Source of the DNA: UBA3775 sp964625275
GTDB lineage: Bacteria; Bacillota; Clostridia; Lachnospirales; Lachnospiraceae
NCBI GenBank assembly: GCA_964625275.1
Contig: CAZVBH010000106.1
Span: forward strand, 1 to 6,941
Length of the DNA stretch: 6,941 bases
Direction: 5' to 3'
The notes under the pieces are model-generated. The model was not told where the DNA came from, did not search any database, and saw nothing but the letters and a program-made list of their open reading frames with translations. The translations under genes were made by a program, and so were the position numbers. Shown piece by piece: positions 6,592-6,941 of this stretch (positions are counted from its first letter, which is position 1; each line of letters begins with the position of its first letter).

Positions 6592-6698
6592 GGCGACGAA
6601 TTCTTTTATCCTAAGACGACAATTCGCCGACATTTAAATTTCTCCAGTTACTTAACTAAACTTCCTATAGTGTGTCGTTTTTTACGACGCTCTTTTTT
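6592..6698 (+). ncRNA. Candidate small RNA, about 105 nt
   Basis: This segment lies between a promoter-like sequence and an intrinsic terminator on the plus strand. It opens with a bulged hairpin: GGCG (6592-6595) pairs with CGCC (6625-6628), and AATT (6599-6602) pairs with AATT (6621-6624), with ACG bulged out and an 18-nt loop. An unpaired middle with a CU-rich TTTCTCC follows, which could base-pair with a Shine-Dalgarno, and then the terminator hairpin. It is locally richer in G and C than its surroundings, as structured RNAs in AT-rich genomes often are. No open reading frame of note is present. I recognise no known RNA family. This is inference from layout alone. Confidence 0.35.
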
Positions 6699-6710
6699 AT
6701 TTATTTTTAT
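6672..6710 (+). terminator. Intrinsic terminator, plus strand
   Basis: GTGTCGT (6672-6678) pairs with ACGACGC (6684-6690), seven pairs including one G-U, around a loop of five T. It is followed by CT, six T, and a further T-rich run to about 6710. On the minus strand the hairpin is followed by ACTATAGGAAG with no T-run, so the signal points right. There is no plus-strand protein gene between tadA and this site, so it terminates either the candidate small RNA or antisense transcription heading into the next gene. Confidence 0.65.
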
Positions 6711-6735
6711 ATAGATAAATCTGTGAACGCGTCGC

Positions 6736-6941
6736 TCAACACTTAAAATACACTTTATTTTTTGTTTTTCCTTTGCCTCTAAGAAGATTTAATTTTTCAG
6801 CCTTCGATAGCAGTCTGCTTGCGGTCTTTGTCTCGACCCCCAGTAATTCTGCTGCAATAGCACTATTTATTTCTTTATTGGAATCAAAATATTGTAAAAT
6901 AATCTGCATTCTTGTCCGTTCCAATTCGGACATTGATTCGG
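6736..6941 (-). CDS. C-terminal winged-helix segment of a larger protein (5' end outside window)
   Basis: The 67 visible residues form a winged helix-turn-helix: helices around RTRMQIILQYF, an HTH core INSAIAAELLGVETKTASRLLSKAEK, and a wing LRGKGKTKNKVYFKC at the end. Such C-terminal wHTH units often close larger bacterial regulators, for example ATP-binding AlbA_2-type or Fic-type proteins, but the domain they attach to is not visible. The frame stays open through the right edge (two further codons, Glu and Ser, before the ATG at 6933). No Shine-Dalgarno is seen in the 8 nt before that ATG, so I treat the sequence as a partial gene rather than a 65-residue protein. A small stand-alone wHTH protein is the alternative. 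No T-tailed hairpin follows its stop on its own strand. Confidence 0.6.
   Translation of the reverse strand, partial: ESMSELERTRMQIILQYFDSNKEINSAIAAELLGVETKTASRLLSKAEKLNLLRGKGKTKNKVYFKC

Overview
The window is AT-rich and gene-dense. It looks like chromosomal DNA of an anaerobic Firmicute, most likely a Lachnospiraceae member of the Butyrivibrio, Pseudobutyrivibrio or Lachnospira kind. That placement rests on protein resemblance (GalK, TadA, a Clostridia-type metallophosphoesterase and a Lachnospiraceae-type hypothetical protein), strong GGAGG-type ribosome binding sites and AT-biased codon use. No database search was possible. I see no insertion sequence, phage gene, tRNA, rRNA or CRISPR array.

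Layout, left to right. The minus strand from 4681 down to 1 carries galK (galactokinase), then a 914-residue one-component c-di-GMP-type regulator (HTH, three PAS-like regions, GGDEF, EAL), then 15 nt later a metallophosphoesterase that runs off the left edge. The last two are probably co-transcribed. galK is separated from the regulator by about 185 bp holding an inverted repeat and a weak promoter match. tadA (tRNA adenosine deaminase) is transcribed to the right from a 171-bp region shared with divergent galK; this region contains two exact 13-bp direct repeats 21 bp apart. tadA converges, with 9 bp between stops, on a minus-strand gene for a Lachnospiraceae-type protein of unknown function, which has an in-frame 42-bp tandem repeat in its middle.

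The 326-bp gap 6410-6735 contains no protein gene, but it is structured. Next to the hypothetical gene, two roughly concentric inverted repeats could fold in its leader RNA and cover the Shine-Dalgarno. Further right, a plus-strand promoter-like sequence, a GC-richer hairpin and a good intrinsic terminator outline a possible small RNA of about 105 nt that serves no visible plus-strand gene. The right edge holds the C-terminal winged-helix end of another minus-strand gene.

The genes do not form one obvious pathway. GalK is central sugar metabolism and TadA is tRNA maturation. The main curiosities are the HTH-fused c-di-GMP protein, whose GGDEF and EAL motifs are both degenerate, the repeat-bearing hypothetical protein with its possible RBS-masking leader, and the candidate small RNA.
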